This document shows, in pieces, positions 1 through 8,912 of a stretch of 64,000 nucleotides of DNA. Within the stretch, counting starts at the first letter, position 1. Each line of letters opens with the position of its first letter. Both the position numbers and the translations under genes were made by a program. The notes below the pieces were generated by a model. It did no database searches and was not told the origin of the DNA. It saw only the letters and a program-made list of their open reading frames with translations. The stretch is from Novosphingobium silvae (GTDB taxonomy: Bacteria > Pseudomonadota > Alphaproteobacteria > Sphingomonadales > Sphingomonadaceae), in NCBI RefSeq assembly GCF_009856825.1, contig NZ_WVTD01000018.1, forward strand, positions 1 through 64,000, written 5' to 3'.

Positions 1-24
1 CCCATCACAATGACAAACGCATCA

Positions 25-46
25 GGGGGGCCAAAGCCCCCTTTTT
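25..46 (+). terminator. Rho-independent terminator
   Basis: A G-run and C-run form a GC stem around a CAAA loop (stem 25-31 with 36-41), followed directly by five T residues (42-46). It presumably ends a gene that lies left of the window. The tRNA that follows would then be transcribed separately. Confidence 0.75.
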
Positions 47-108
47 GCATGCCTTGCAACGCCAAGGCCAACGCTTTGCAGGCTGACACACTCAGCCCAA
101 AACGGTGA

Positions 109-529
<421 letters not shown>

Positions 530-2041
530 TTACATTTCCTTCCACGTCGCTGTTCCGGCGGAAGCCACTGCGGGGACGGACAGGAGGCAGTATACGCCCC
601 CCGCACGGAACTGGAGACTGGTTTTCATTCCCAACCGGTAAGGAAGAGCGTCCTCTATCAAGCCGCTGCCAAAGCCTCTTCGCGCCGGCGTGCAGTCGAT
701 GGCGGGAACGCCCTGCTCCGACCATGCAAGATCGAGCGAGAAACCCCCGCAATCGGCCGGATTGATGCTCCACTCGATCTGCAGTCGTGCGCCAGGGAAG
801 CGCAGGGCACCGAACTTCAGGGCGTTGGTTGTGAGCTCGTGAATGGCAAGACCTATGGCCTCGGCGAGCCGTTCGCTCAATCCGACGGCGGGGCCGGCGA
901 TAGACACGTTTTCACAATCGGCCACGCCGACGCTCAGGAGTTCCTCGCGAACGAGGTCTTCCAGATCGGCCAGCCCGTCCGGGCTTAGGGCGGCGGAAAT
1001 CTGGGTGCGGGCAAGATGGTCCAGTCGGCCGCGAAAGTGTTCCGCGATGCTGTCCATGTCGCCGCCGGCCTCCACGGTGCGGGAGAAGACTGCGCGAGTG
1101 ACAGCGAGGATGTTGCGGGCGCGATACTGCAGCTCGATCAGGAGCCTTTGAAGGCGCCGCTCGCTGGCACGAAGGGCCTGCTGGGATCGCTTAAGCTCGT
1201 CGATGTCGTTGACGACGGTCACGGCTCCGGTGACGGAACCTTCCCCATCGCGGAGGGGAACGCATGCGACCGTGGTCCACCGCTCGCCGCCTTGCGCGTC
1301 GGTATGGATGAACTCCATTCCCGGCAGAGTGCTGAAGCCCTGCAGCGCCCTGATCCCCGGGTAGTCCGCGGTTGCAACGGGTGAGCCGTCCTGATCGACG
1401 GCTTTCCACCCGGGATTTCCGACCGGATCAACGGAGGGCAGGCGCCCCGAGACGAAGAGCCGCTGGGCCTCGGCGTTCGCAAGGATCAGCGTGCCTGCCG
1501 CGTCCGAAAGGGCTATGCCGACAGGCGCGGTTTCGAAGATGGCGGCCAGCTGCTGCGCTTTCTGCGCAAGTTGTGTCTGGGTCTGCTTCCGCTCGAGCAC
1601 ATCGCGAAAAAGCACCGCGAGTTGACGGTCGCCTGGGTCGCCAAAAGGCGTTGCGAACACTTCATACCACCGCCCGAGAGCATCGGCCCGATCTTCGAAG
1701 CGCTCCGCCGTCCCGGTGCGAAGGATGCGGCCGAAAGTGTCGAACCAATGCTGTTCGTGATCGGGCACGAGTTCACGAGCCGTCCGGCCCACGGGCTGGG
1801 AAATGCCGGTCTGTCGTTCGAAGGCCGCATTGGCCTGAAGGAAGCGGTAATCGAGGGGGGCGCCCGCGCCGTCCTCTATAATCTCGATTATGCACAGCGC
1901 ATCGTCGATGGCATCGAACAGGGCGCGATAACGCGCCTCCGACCGCTCGGCAGCCGCAAGGCGGGCCCTCGCGTCGCCCAGATCGGCCTCTGCCAGCGTC
2001 AGCCGTGCGGTCAGGCGGGAGATCTCACCGTCGTCGGACAT
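530..2041 (-). CDS. PAS-PAS-HWE family sensor kinase, phospho-acceptor His replaced by Tyr
   Basis: A 503-residue soluble protein with no membrane segments. Residues 1-40 form an alpha-helical linker, followed by PAS domains at about 40-150 and 160-285 and an HWE-type dimerisation/ATPase region at about 295-495. The N-box (HELTTNALKFG, 401-411), the W-x-E motif (440-442) and the glycine-rich RRGFGSGLIE segment (454-463) are intact. At the phospho-acceptor site the expected HRxxN reads YRARN: residue 306 is Tyr (codon TAT at 1126-1124). HWE kinases of alphaproteobacteria commonly feed the PhyR general stress pathway, so this may be a regulatory or inactive homologue. It lies downstream of the glycan genes on the same strand. 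A 7-bp hairpin (2080-2109) separates it from the preceding gene. Family call firm, activity uncertain. Confidence 0.88.
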   Translation of the reverse strand: MSDDGEISRLTARLTLAEADLGDARARLAAAERSEARYRALFDAIDDALCIIEIIEDGAGAPLDYRFLQANAAFERQTGISQPVGRTARELVPDHEQHWFDTFGRILRTGTAERFEDRADALGRWYEVFATPFGDPGDRQLAVLFRDVLERKQTQTQLAQKAQQLAAIFETAPVGIALSDAAGTLILANAEAQRLFVSGRLPSVDPVGNPGWKAVDQDGSPVATADYPGIRALQGFSTLPGMEFIHTDAQGGERWTTVACVPLRDGEGSVTGAVTVVNDIDELKRSQQALRASERRLQRLLIELQYRARNILAVTRAVFSRTVEAGGDMDSIAEHFRGRLDHLARTQISAALSPDGLADLEDLVREELLSVGVADCENVSIAGPAVGLSERLAEAIGLAIHELTTNALKFGALRFPGARLQIEWSINPADCGGFSLDLAWSEQGVPAIDCTPARRGFGSGLIEDALPYRLGMKTSLQFRAGGVYCLLSVPAVASAGTATWKEM

Positions 2042-2127
2042 CGTTCAGCCGTTCGATTACCGATATCCGGACGGGGCGAGCCTCCCGCCCGGGAGACCCG
2101 AGGGGAGGCTTTGCGGAAGTTTTGCGA

Positions 2128-2400
2128 TCAGCCGTCCTTGGAGACGAACTTGTTGAAGCGGCTCTGCTTGCTCTCGGCGGTCTCGTCCTGATGAAGGAAC
2201 GCGAGGTCGTTCTCGTCGAAGATTTCGAAGAACCGCTCCCAGTCCACTTCCTCGAGTTCGTCGTCAGGCTCGGCGAAGTCCACGCGCAGCAGGCCGCCTT
2301 TTCCATCGTCGGTCGAGGCGACGATCGTCGGGCGCCCACCGCGCTCCTCGATCCACTTGCGGATTTCGTCGTGATCGGTGGTCTTGTTGGCTGAACTCAT
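2128..2400 (-). CDS. small acidic conserved hypothetical protein
   Basis: 90 residues, rich in Asp and Glu, with no signal peptide or membrane segment. The start is set at 2400 because AGGAGAAGATC precedes that ATG; an in-frame ATG at 2415 lacks such a site. The family is recognisable by eye: an N-terminal DHDEIRKWIEERGGRP stretch, a central acidic EEVDWERFFEIF stretch, then LAFLHQDETA. Homologues are sometimes annotated, with no visible justification, as glucan branching enzymes. It sits 24 bases after the fused glycosyltransferase gene and is probably in the same transcript. Function unknown. Confidence 0.8.
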   Translation of the reverse strand: MSSANKTTDHDEIRKWIEERGGRPTIVASTDDGKGGLLRVDFAEPDDELEEVDWERFFEIFDENDLAFLHQDETAESKQSRFNKFVSKDG

Positions 2401-2424
2401 GATCTTCTCCTGCAACTGGCGATG

Positions 2425-4524
2425 TTACTCCGCCGCTACCGGCACAGTCACCGGATCCTGAACGTCGCCGCCGGCGATCTCCTCGGCGAACCAGGCGCAT
2501 GTCCGCGCCAGGCCCACGGAGAGCGGCGTACGTGGCCGCCAGCCGAGCTGCGCTTCGGCGCGCGAGATGTCGGGCCGGCGGCGACGGGGATCGTCGGTGG
2601 GCAAGGGCAGGTGCGTCACCGTCACCGGGCGGTCGACGATCTGGAGAATCGCTTCGAGCAGTTCCGTCACGGTCAGTTCCTCGGGATTTCCGAGATTGAC
2701 CGGCTCCGACCCGTCGAGGTCTCCCTCCATCAGGGCAATCAGGCCTTCGACCATGTCGGAGACGTAGCAGAAGCTGCGGGTCTGGCTGCCGTCGCCATAG
2801 ATCGTGATGTCACGGCCCGAGAGCGCCTGGCATACGAGGTTCGATACCACCCGTCCGTCGTCCGGGTGCATGTGAGGGCCATAGGTGTTGAAGATGCGGG
2901 CGACGCGGACATCGGCGCGGCCCATGCGCGCGAAGTCGAAGGCCATCGCCTCGGCTGCGCGCTTGCCCTCGTCGTAGCAGGCCCGCGGGCCGGTGCAGTT
3001 GACCCATCCGCGATAGTTTTCAGGCTGCGGGTGCACTTCGGGATCGCCGTAGACCTCGCTGGTGGAGGTGAGCAGGAAGCGCGCGCCCGACGTCTCGGCG
3101 AGCCGCAGCAGGTGGTCGGTCCCCACCACGCAGGTCAGCATCGTGTGCTCTGGATCCGCTTGGTACTGCGGCGGCGATGCGGCGCAGGCGAGATTGTAGA
3201 TCCGCTCGAACTGCCCGGCGCGAGACGTGATGTCCACCGGCAGCGCATTGACGATGTCGCCTTCCACGAACTCGAAGTTGGGGTGGTCCTCGAGCAGGCG
3301 CAGGTTCGTGGGCCGTGCGGTCTGAAGATTGTCCAAGCAGACCACGCGCTTGCCGCGGGCAAGAAGTTCCGCGCACAGGTGCGAACCGATGAAGCCCGCC
3401 CCGCCGGCTACTAGGGTGAGCGATTGGTCTTGAGCAAGCTTCATCGTCCTCTTCTCCATGTTCTTGTTGGCGCGGCGCGGCATGGCCTCGACCAGGTGAG
3501 CTTCCAGCTCTGCAGCGCGGTGTGCGGCGGTGTGGGCGGCAAGGACCCGCTGGCGTGCCGCATCGCCGACCTCGCGGGTGGAGCTCGCCAGAACGTCGAG
3601 GACCTGCTCCGGCGTATCGGCAAGCACGATCTCGCGTCCGGGCACGAACAGGCTGTCGATACCCTCCCAGCGGTCGGACAGGATCGGAGTGCCGCATGCC
3701 GCGGCTTCGAACAGGCGGACCGAGGGCGACCAACCTGCCGCGATCATGTCGTCCCGGGTGACGTTCAGGGTCATGCGCGAGGCGTTGTAGAACGCCGCGT
3801 GCTCGGCGGGGGGCAAGTGCTCGATCCGCTCGACGTTGGCAGGCCAGTCGATGTCGGCGGGGTACTGCGGCCCCGCCACCGCGAAACGCAGGTCGGGGCG
3901 GCGGCGCGCAGGCTCAAGCAGAAGCCGCTCCAACGTAGGCTGGCGATCGGGGCTGTAGGTGCCAAGGTAGGTCAGGTCCCAACGCACAGGCTCGTCAAGC
4001 GGACGGTAGGCCTCGGGATCGACGGAACAGTAGAGCGCGCGGGCTGCCGGAGAGCCATAGTCCGCCTCGATGCGCCGCAGCGTGGGCCCGCCCGTGAACG
4101 AGAGATAGGTGTCAAAACCGGGGATGACCTCGGGAGAGAGATATTCGTAATCGCCTCGCGCCAGCCGGGCCAGCGTAACGGGCGTATCGATATCGTAGAA
4201 GGCAGTCGCACCGGATGCATGTTCCTGCACGAACCGCGCGACTTCCACGCCCTCGGGGACGTACGAGCCCACGATGACCGCATCGGCCTGCGCGATCGCC
4301 TCGCGGTGGCGGGAAAGCTGGTCGAGGTCGCGGTAGTATTCGAGGCGGCAGAACTGCGGGTTCACGAGATCGCGATGGTCTCCCCCATACCACGGGACTT
4401 CGCGCTCCAGAAACAGCACATCGTGTCCACGCGCGGCGAAAGCGGCGAGGAGAGCGCGGTAAGTGGTGGCATGGCCGTTGCCCCACGAGGAACCGAGGCT
4501 AAGGCCGAGAACGACGAGCTTCAT
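2425..4524 (-). CDS. fusion: CgeB-like glycosyltransferase + UDP-glucuronate decarboxylase-like SDR
   Basis: 699 residues in one frame. Residues 1-350 are a CgeB-like (GT-B fold) glycosyltransferase: N-terminal GLSLGSSWGNGHATTYRALL, and near residue 265 the nucleotide-sugar end SPSVRLFEAAACGTPILSD. Residues 361-699 are an extended SDR like UDP-glucuronate decarboxylase, which makes UDP-xylose: GGAGFIGSH near 373 and the family's YDEGK active-site motif. The two parts join through a basic linker (RRANKNMEKRT). A Shine-Dalgarno-like GGAG (3457-3454) lies 9 nt before an in-frame ATG at 3444, so the SDR could also be made alone as 339 residues. The ATG overlaps the upstream stop by 4 nt. Both halves look intact; whether they function fused is inference. 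Confidence 0.85.
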   Translation of the reverse strand: MKLVVLGLSLGSSWGNGHATTYRALLAAFAARGHDVLFLEREVPWYGGDHRDLVNPQFCRLEYYRDLDQLSRHREAIAQADAVIVGSYVPEGVEVARFVQEHASGATAFYDIDTPVTLARLARGDYEYLSPEVIPGFDTYLSFTGGPTLRRIEADYGSPAARALYCSVDPEAYRPLDEPVRWDLTYLGTYSPDRQPTLERLLLEPARRRPDLRFAVAGPQYPADIDWPANVERIEHLPPAEHAAFYNASRMTLNVTRDDMIAAGWSPSVRLFEAAACGTPILSDRWEGIDSLFVPGREIVLADTPEQVLDVLASSTREVGDAARQRVLAAHTAAHRAAELEAHLVEAMPRRANKNMEKRTMKLAQDQSLTLVAGGAGFIGSHLCAELLARGKRVVCLDNLQTARPTNLRLLEDHPNFEFVEGDIVNALPVDITSRAGQFERIYNLACAASPPQYQADPEHTMLTCVVGTDHLLRLAETSGARFLLTSTSEVYGDPEVHPQPENYRGWVNCTGPRACYDEGKRAAEAMAFDFARMGRADVRVARIFNTYGPHMHPDDGRVVSNLVCQALSGRDITIYGDGSQTRSFCYVSDMVEGLIALMEGDLDGSEPVNLGNPEELTVTELLEAILQIVDRPVTVTHLPLPTDDPRRRRPDISRAEAQLGWRPRTPLSVGLARTCAWFAEEIAGGDVQDPVTVPVAAE

Positions 4525-5603
4525 GCGGTTTCCCTTGCGCGGTGTTGCTGGAAGATGCGGTGCACCTGTTCGGCGCGCAGCGCATAAGTGTGCTCGGCCA
4601 GCACCCTCTTCAGGGCTGCGGCGCCGATCTCTTCCGCCCGTTCCTCGGAAAGGCCCGACAGGATATCGGCCACGTCCTGCCCGTCCCGCGCAACGAGGAC
4701 TTCCTTGTCAGGCGTGAGGAACTGCTCGATGCCTTCCCAGGCGTCGGTGATAAGGCAGGCGGCGGCGCCGGCCGCCTCGAACACGCGGGTGGCGGGCGAG
4801 AAGCCGACCTGCGCCATCGAATCGCGGGCCACGTTCAGCACGGCGCGGGGGGTGGCGTTGAAGGCGTTGTGATCGCCGGTGCCGACGTGCCCGATCGCGC
4901 GCACGTTCTCGCTCATTCCCTTGTCGTCCCAGCCGTTGCCCCCCAACAGAAAGCGGTGCTGCGGGAGAGCGGCGGCAGGCCGCAGGAAGAACTCCTCAAT
5001 ACGGCTTTCACGGTCAGGCAGGCGGTTCGCAAGCAGCCCCAGGTCGGCGGAAAAGCGGGAATCGCGAGGAGCTGGGTGATGCGTTTCGGGGTCGAGCGCA
5101 TTGTAGATCGGCTCGCAGCGCGCCGCGCCGAAATCGACATACGCGTCAACCACCGGCGGGCCGCCGCCATAGGTCAGAACCATGTCGAGCTGCGGCAGGG
5201 CCTTCAGCACCGGGTGCGAGGCATCCCCACGCATCTCGTCGAGAGTGGCGGCGGCATCCACGTCCCAGAAGATCCGCATGGCACCGGGCCGGCTCTGCTC
5301 GACGATGCCTTCGAGCAGTTCGCGATCGAACACGCCCACGCCGTTGGCCTTCACGACCACGTCGGCGTCGCCCGCCCGGGCGAGGACGCCCCGCAGGCCT
5401 TCTTCAGTGGCGGGATAGACGACCGAGCGTGCCCATTCCGGCGGCTCGATGTCGCGGTGCTGCTGGCGGTCGAAAGCGTCGGGCTCGTAGAAGGTGATGT
5501 CGTAGCCGTGCGCCGCCAGCGCCTTGAGGATGCCCCGGTAATAGGTGGCGGCGCCGTTCCAGTAGGACGACAGCAGGCTCGATCCGTAGAAGGCGATTTT
5601 CAT
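4521..5603 (-). CDS. CgeB-like glycosyltransferase
   Basis: 360 residues, cytoplasmic. The N-terminus (MKIAFYGSSLLSSYWNGAAT, then YYRGILKALAAHGYDITFYE) and the C-terminal segment GFSPATRVFEAAGAAACLITDAWEG match the two Rossmann halves of the CgeB/GT-B family, which transfers a sugar from a nucleotide donor. Donor and acceptor cannot be read from the sequence. It is the middle one of three consecutive paralogues, all on the minus strand and joined by 4-nt ATGA overlaps, which points to translational coupling and coordinated assembly of one glycan. Confidence 0.85.
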   Translation of the reverse strand: MKIAFYGSSLLSSYWNGAATYYRGILKALAAHGYDITFYEPDAFDRQQHRDIEPPEWARSVVYPATEEGLRGVLARAGDADVVVKANGVGVFDRELLEGIVEQSRPGAMRIFWDVDAAATLDEMRGDASHPVLKALPQLDMVLTYGGGPPVVDAYVDFGAARCEPIYNALDPETHHPAPRDSRFSADLGLLANRLPDRESRIEEFFLRPAAALPQHRFLLGGNGWDDKGMSENVRAIGHVGTGDHNAFNATPRAVLNVARDSMAQVGFSPATRVFEAAGAAACLITDAWEGIEQFLTPDKEVLVARDGQDVADILSGLSEERAEEIGAAALKRVLAEHTYALRAEQVHRIFQQHRARETA

Positions 5604-6709
5604 GCGGCATCCTTGGCGGGGGTGGTCGTGAGCGCGGCGGCGATGGCGAGCAGTTCGTCGACGCGGTGCGCGCAGGTATGGCGCGAGAGGATGGTCTCCA
5701 GCCCGCTTGCGACAAGATCGGCTCGCAGGTCAGGATCGTCGCGCAGGGCGGTGAGATGGCGGGTCATCTCCTCGCCGCTGCGCGCGACGAGATAGTCTTC
5801 GCCCGGACGGAAGAGCCGTTCCGCATCGTCCCAGGGCGCGGAGACGAGGGGAATGCCGCAGGCCAGCGCCTCGAACACTCGGATGGTGGGAATGCCGGGC
5901 AGGATCGTCGCATAGTAGCGGCGCGGGACGTGCACGGTCGCAAGGTGGCGGGCGAAGATCCCGGGAGCGCCCGCATTGGGGGCCCACCCGTGATAGCGCA
6001 CCCCGTAGCGTTCCAGCATCGCGCGCGCCTCGTCCGGATAGCGCACGCCGTAGACGTCGAGCGCAAGGGCAGCCTCGCGAGCAGGGCGGAAGAGGAATTC
6101 CTCAAGCTCGCCGGTCCGCTCGCCGTCGCCCCAGTTGCCGATCCAGACCAGCCCTTCGCGGACATCTTCCTCGCGCGGGGGATGGAACCGGCGCACGTCG
6201 GCCGCTTCGTGCCAGGTCCACACGCGGTCGGTCCAGCCCCAGCCCCGGTAGACTTCGCTCAGCGCCTCGCCGAAGGCCAGCACGCCGTCGTACCCGGACA
6301 GGTCGTATGCGCGCATTTCATGAGGGGCGCTCACCGCGCGGTGGTGGGTATCGTGGAACAGCAGGGTGAACGGGGCGCCGTGCGCGCGGATGCGGCCGAC
6401 CTGCGCGACGAGTTCCGGCTCGTTCCACTCGTGGACGATGACCAGCTCCGCCCCCTCCAGCATGTCCTCGACGCTTGCGTCGGGGCCATAGGCAATCGAA
6501 GAAAGCTCAGGATAAGCCTTGCGATAGGCGTCGAGCCCTGCATCGCCGTGATCGGCCAGCAGGTTGCCGAGGCTCCAGGCGTTGGCCGGCTCGCGAACGG
6601 ACACATCGTGCCCGCGCGCGATCAGTTCGCTCAGCACTCCGCGCAGGAAATGCGCATTGCCGTGGTTCCAGCAGGAAGCGAGCGAATGGGTGAAATAGAC
6701 GATCTTCAT
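5600..6709 (-). CDS. CgeB-like glycosyltransferase
   Basis: 369 residues, cytoplasmic GT-B fold. It starts MKIVYFTHSLASCWNHGNAHFLRGVL. The C-terminal donor-binding region carries IPTIRVFEALACGIPLVSAPWDD, followed by RPGEDYLVA. It overlaps both neighbours by 4 nt in the same operon. It is the first translated and most divergent of the three CgeB-like paralogues, and its HDTHHRAVS segment (about 120-127) is not in the other two. Likely role: one glycosyl transfer in surface polysaccharide or glycolipid assembly. Substrate unknown. Confidence 0.85.
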   Translation of the reverse strand: MKIVYFTHSLASCWNHGNAHFLRGVLSELIARGHDVSVREPANAWSLGNLLADHGDAGLDAYRKAYPELSSIAYGPDASVEDMLEGAELVIVHEWNEPELVAQVGRIRAHGAPFTLLFHDTHHRAVSAPHEMRAYDLSGYDGVLAFGEALSEVYRGWGWTDRVWTWHEAADVRRFHPPREEDVREGLVWIGNWGDGERTGELEEFLFRPAREAALALDVYGVRYPDEARAMLERYGVRYHGWAPNAGAPGIFARHLATVHVPRRYYATILPGIPTIRVFEALACGIPLVSAPWDDAERLFRPGEDYLVARSGEEMTRHLTALRDDPDLRADLVASGLETILSRHTCAHRVDELLAIAAALTTTPAKDAA

Positions 6710-7824
6710 GCGGCAACCCTTCCGCGGGAAGGCGCTTGTGACAGCGCCTCGTCATAGATGTGGAGCATCGCGTCGGCCATGGCCTGAGGACGGTAGCGAG
6801 CCGCGCGCGTGCGCGCCGCTTCGCCCAGAGCGATGCGGGACTGCGGCTGCGCAAGAAGGCCCGAGATCGCCTCAAGGCAGGCGTCGTCGTCACCTTCCGG
6901 AACGAAGAGCGCGGCGCCGTCCCAAAGCTCGCGGAACGTATCGATGTCCGATAGGACAAGCGCGCAGCCGGCCTGCGCGGCTTCCAGCACTGCCAGGCCG
7001 AACGGTTCGAACGAGGCGGCGGATACGAACACCGGCCGTTCCTGCAATCGAGCGCCGAGCGCTGCTGCGTCAAGCTGTCCAAGCAGATTGAGGTGACCGA
7101 CCTGAATGGTCTCCCCATGCGGACCCACCGCAGCGCCTGCAGCATCGAATGGAGCGGCCAGCCGCGCCGCGACCCTGTCCAGCAGGTCCATCCGCTTCAC
7201 TGCATCCCACAGACGTCCGACCGTCAGCGCCCGAGCCGTGGGTTCTCCGCCGGCGGCCTCGGAAATCGGATGGCGGCCGTTGTGGACGACCCGGGGCTCT
7301 TGCACGAGGCCATAGTGCTCCGCGACGTGCCGCGCGTAGGACGCGCTCGGCGCGACCACGCGGTCGGCGCTGCGAAGGCCACGCCCCATGACTTCGCGGT
7401 GCCAGTGGAAGTCGGGCGCAAGGGGTTCGTCTTTCTTCGCCCGTTCCCACCAGGTCGAAACGCAGCCGTGGGTCACCGCGATCACGGGCGTGGAGCCGGC
7501 CCAGTCGGCGGCCAGCGCGGGGGTGTTGAGGTGGATGATATCGGCCTCCACCTCGGCGGCGAGGTCGGCGATCCGCCGTCCGGCATCGAGGACGGGATCC
7601 GGGCCAGCGCATAGCCAGTCGAGCGGAAGGCCGGAATCGATCACCGTGGTGCGGGGAATGCGGCGCGCTTCCTGCGCCTGCACCGGATCGGGAGCAGGGC
7701 CCAGTACTACCAGTACGGGCTCTGCCCCGCGAGCTACGAGCCCGCGGGCGAGATCGAGACCATACTGCCACACGCCGCCCACTGCATCGAGCGTGATCAG
7801 GACGCGGAGCCTCCCTGCCTTCAC
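6706..7824 (-). CDS. GT4 family glycosyltransferase
   Basis: 372 residues. The N-terminal domain begins RVLITLDAVGGVWQYGLDLARGL, a glycine-rich loop typical of GT4 enzymes. The C-terminal domain has VSAASFEPFGLAVLEAAQAG, where the two Glu of FEPFGLAVLE form the E-x7-E donor-binding motif of retaining GT-B transferases. There is no signal peptide or membrane helix. ATGA overlaps on both sides place it in the middle of the operon. It should transfer a sugar from a nucleotide donor to a growing glycan; linkage and acceptor are unknown. Confidence 0.9.
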   Translation of the reverse strand: MKAGRLRVLITLDAVGGVWQYGLDLARGLVARGAEPVLVVLGPAPDPVQAQEARRIPRTTVIDSGLPLDWLCAGPDPVLDAGRRIADLAAEVEADIIHLNTPALAADWAGSTPVIAVTHGCVSTWWERAKKDEPLAPDFHWHREVMGRGLRSADRVVAPSASYARHVAEHYGLVQEPRVVHNGRHPISEAAGGEPTARALTVGRLWDAVKRMDLLDRVAARLAAPFDAAGAAVGPHGETIQVGHLNLLGQLDAAALGARLQERPVFVSAASFEPFGLAVLEAAQAGCALVLSDIDTFRELWDGAALFVPEGDDDACLEAISGLLAQPQSRIALGEAARTRAARYRPQAMADAMLHIYDEALSQAPSRGRVAA

Positions 7825-8912
7825 AGGGCGGCCACTCCTTCCGTCACGGCGATGGCAGGCGCTTGCGTTACTTGCGTGTCGAGCCCGCGCTCGGCTGCAA
7901 GCCAGCGGGCAAGGCGCTGAACGCCCTCACGCCAGGGGAGGGCGGCAGAAAGGCCCAGGGCCTCGGTTGCCGCGCGCGTGTCGGCCACGAAGTAGCGCTG
8001 GTCGCCCGCACGCCAGTCGTCGTGCCGCACATCGAGGCCCCTGCCCACGAGTGTGCCCACATAGTCGAGCAGGATGCGCAGGCTCACCGCATTGGCAGGA
8101 CCGCCGCCAAGGTTGAAGGCACGCCCGGAAACCTCGGAGATGCGCTTCCACGCGGCGAGGTAGGCATCGACCGCGTCGCCCACTTCCAGGATGTCGCGCA
8201 CCTGGTGGCCGTCGCCGTAAAGGACGATCGGTTCACCCTCGAGCGCGCGGATGAGGAAGTGCGCGACCCATCCCTGGTCCTCGGTGCCCATCTGCCGCTC
8301 GCCGTAGATGCAGCTCATCCGCAGGACCGCGGAAGGGATTCCGTAGCTGCGGGCGTAATCGAGCACGTACTGGTCCGCCGCGCCTTTGGAGCAACCATAG
8401 GGCGTGTGGAAATCCAGCGGGCGGTCCTCACCGATCCCGTTGCCGCGCACCCCGGGATCGGTTGGCATGTAGCCGCCATCGATCTTTCCAAGGGAGATGT
8501 CGGCCAGATCGCCATAGACCTTGTTGGTCGATGCGAAGATCACCGGGATGCGGTCACCCCGGGCGGCTTCGAGTATGTTGAAAGTGCCGCCCAGGTTGAT
8601 GTCGAAGTCTTCGCGCGGGTTCGTGAGGCTGGTGGTCACGGCGACTTGCGCTGCCAGGTGGAAGACGACCTGCGACTTCGCTACGGCATCGGCCACGAGC
8701 GCGCCGTCCCGCACATCGCCGATCAGGGGCTGGATGCGCTCGCCATGCCGTTCGCGAAGCCACGCGAGATTGCGTTCGACGCCCGGCCGCGAAAGCGCGT
8801 CGAGCACGATTACATCGTGACCCGCGCCGGCCAGCCGGTCGGCAAGGTTGGACCCGATGAAGCCTGCGCCGCCAGTGACGAGGATCGGGCGATCGCTGCG
8901 CCCGCCGCTCAT
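7821..8912 (-). CDS. extended SDR, CDP-paratose 2-epimerase-like
   Basis: 363 residues. The NAD-binding motif GGAGFIGSN (about 14-22) is intact. ASTNKVYGD and HTPYGCSKGAADQYVLDYAR are the signatures seen in CDP-paratose/tyvelose 2-epimerases and their relatives; the Tyr and Lys of YGCSK are the catalytic pair. It interconverts a nucleotide sugar in the cytoplasm to feed the neighbouring glycosyltransferases. The exact substrate is not certain, because related enzymes act on several deoxysugar and hexose nucleotides. Overlaps both neighbours by 4 nt. Confidence 0.85.
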   Translation of the reverse strand: MSGGRSDRPILVTGGAGFIGSNLADRLAGAGHDVIVLDALSRPGVERNLAWLRERHGERIQPLIGDVRDGALVADAVAKSQVVFHLAAQVAVTTSLTNPREDFDINLGGTFNILEAARGDRIPVIFASTNKVYGDLADISLGKIDGGYMPTDPGVRGNGIGEDRPLDFHTPYGCSKGAADQYVLDYARSYGIPSAVLRMSCIYGERQMGTEDQGWVAHFLIRALEGEPIVLYGDGHQVRDILEVGDAVDAYLAAWKRISEVSGRAFNLGGGPANAVSLRILLDYVGTLVGRGLDVRHDDWRAGDQRYFVADTRAATEALGLSAALPWREGVQRLARWLAAERGLDTQVTQAPAIAVTEGVAAL

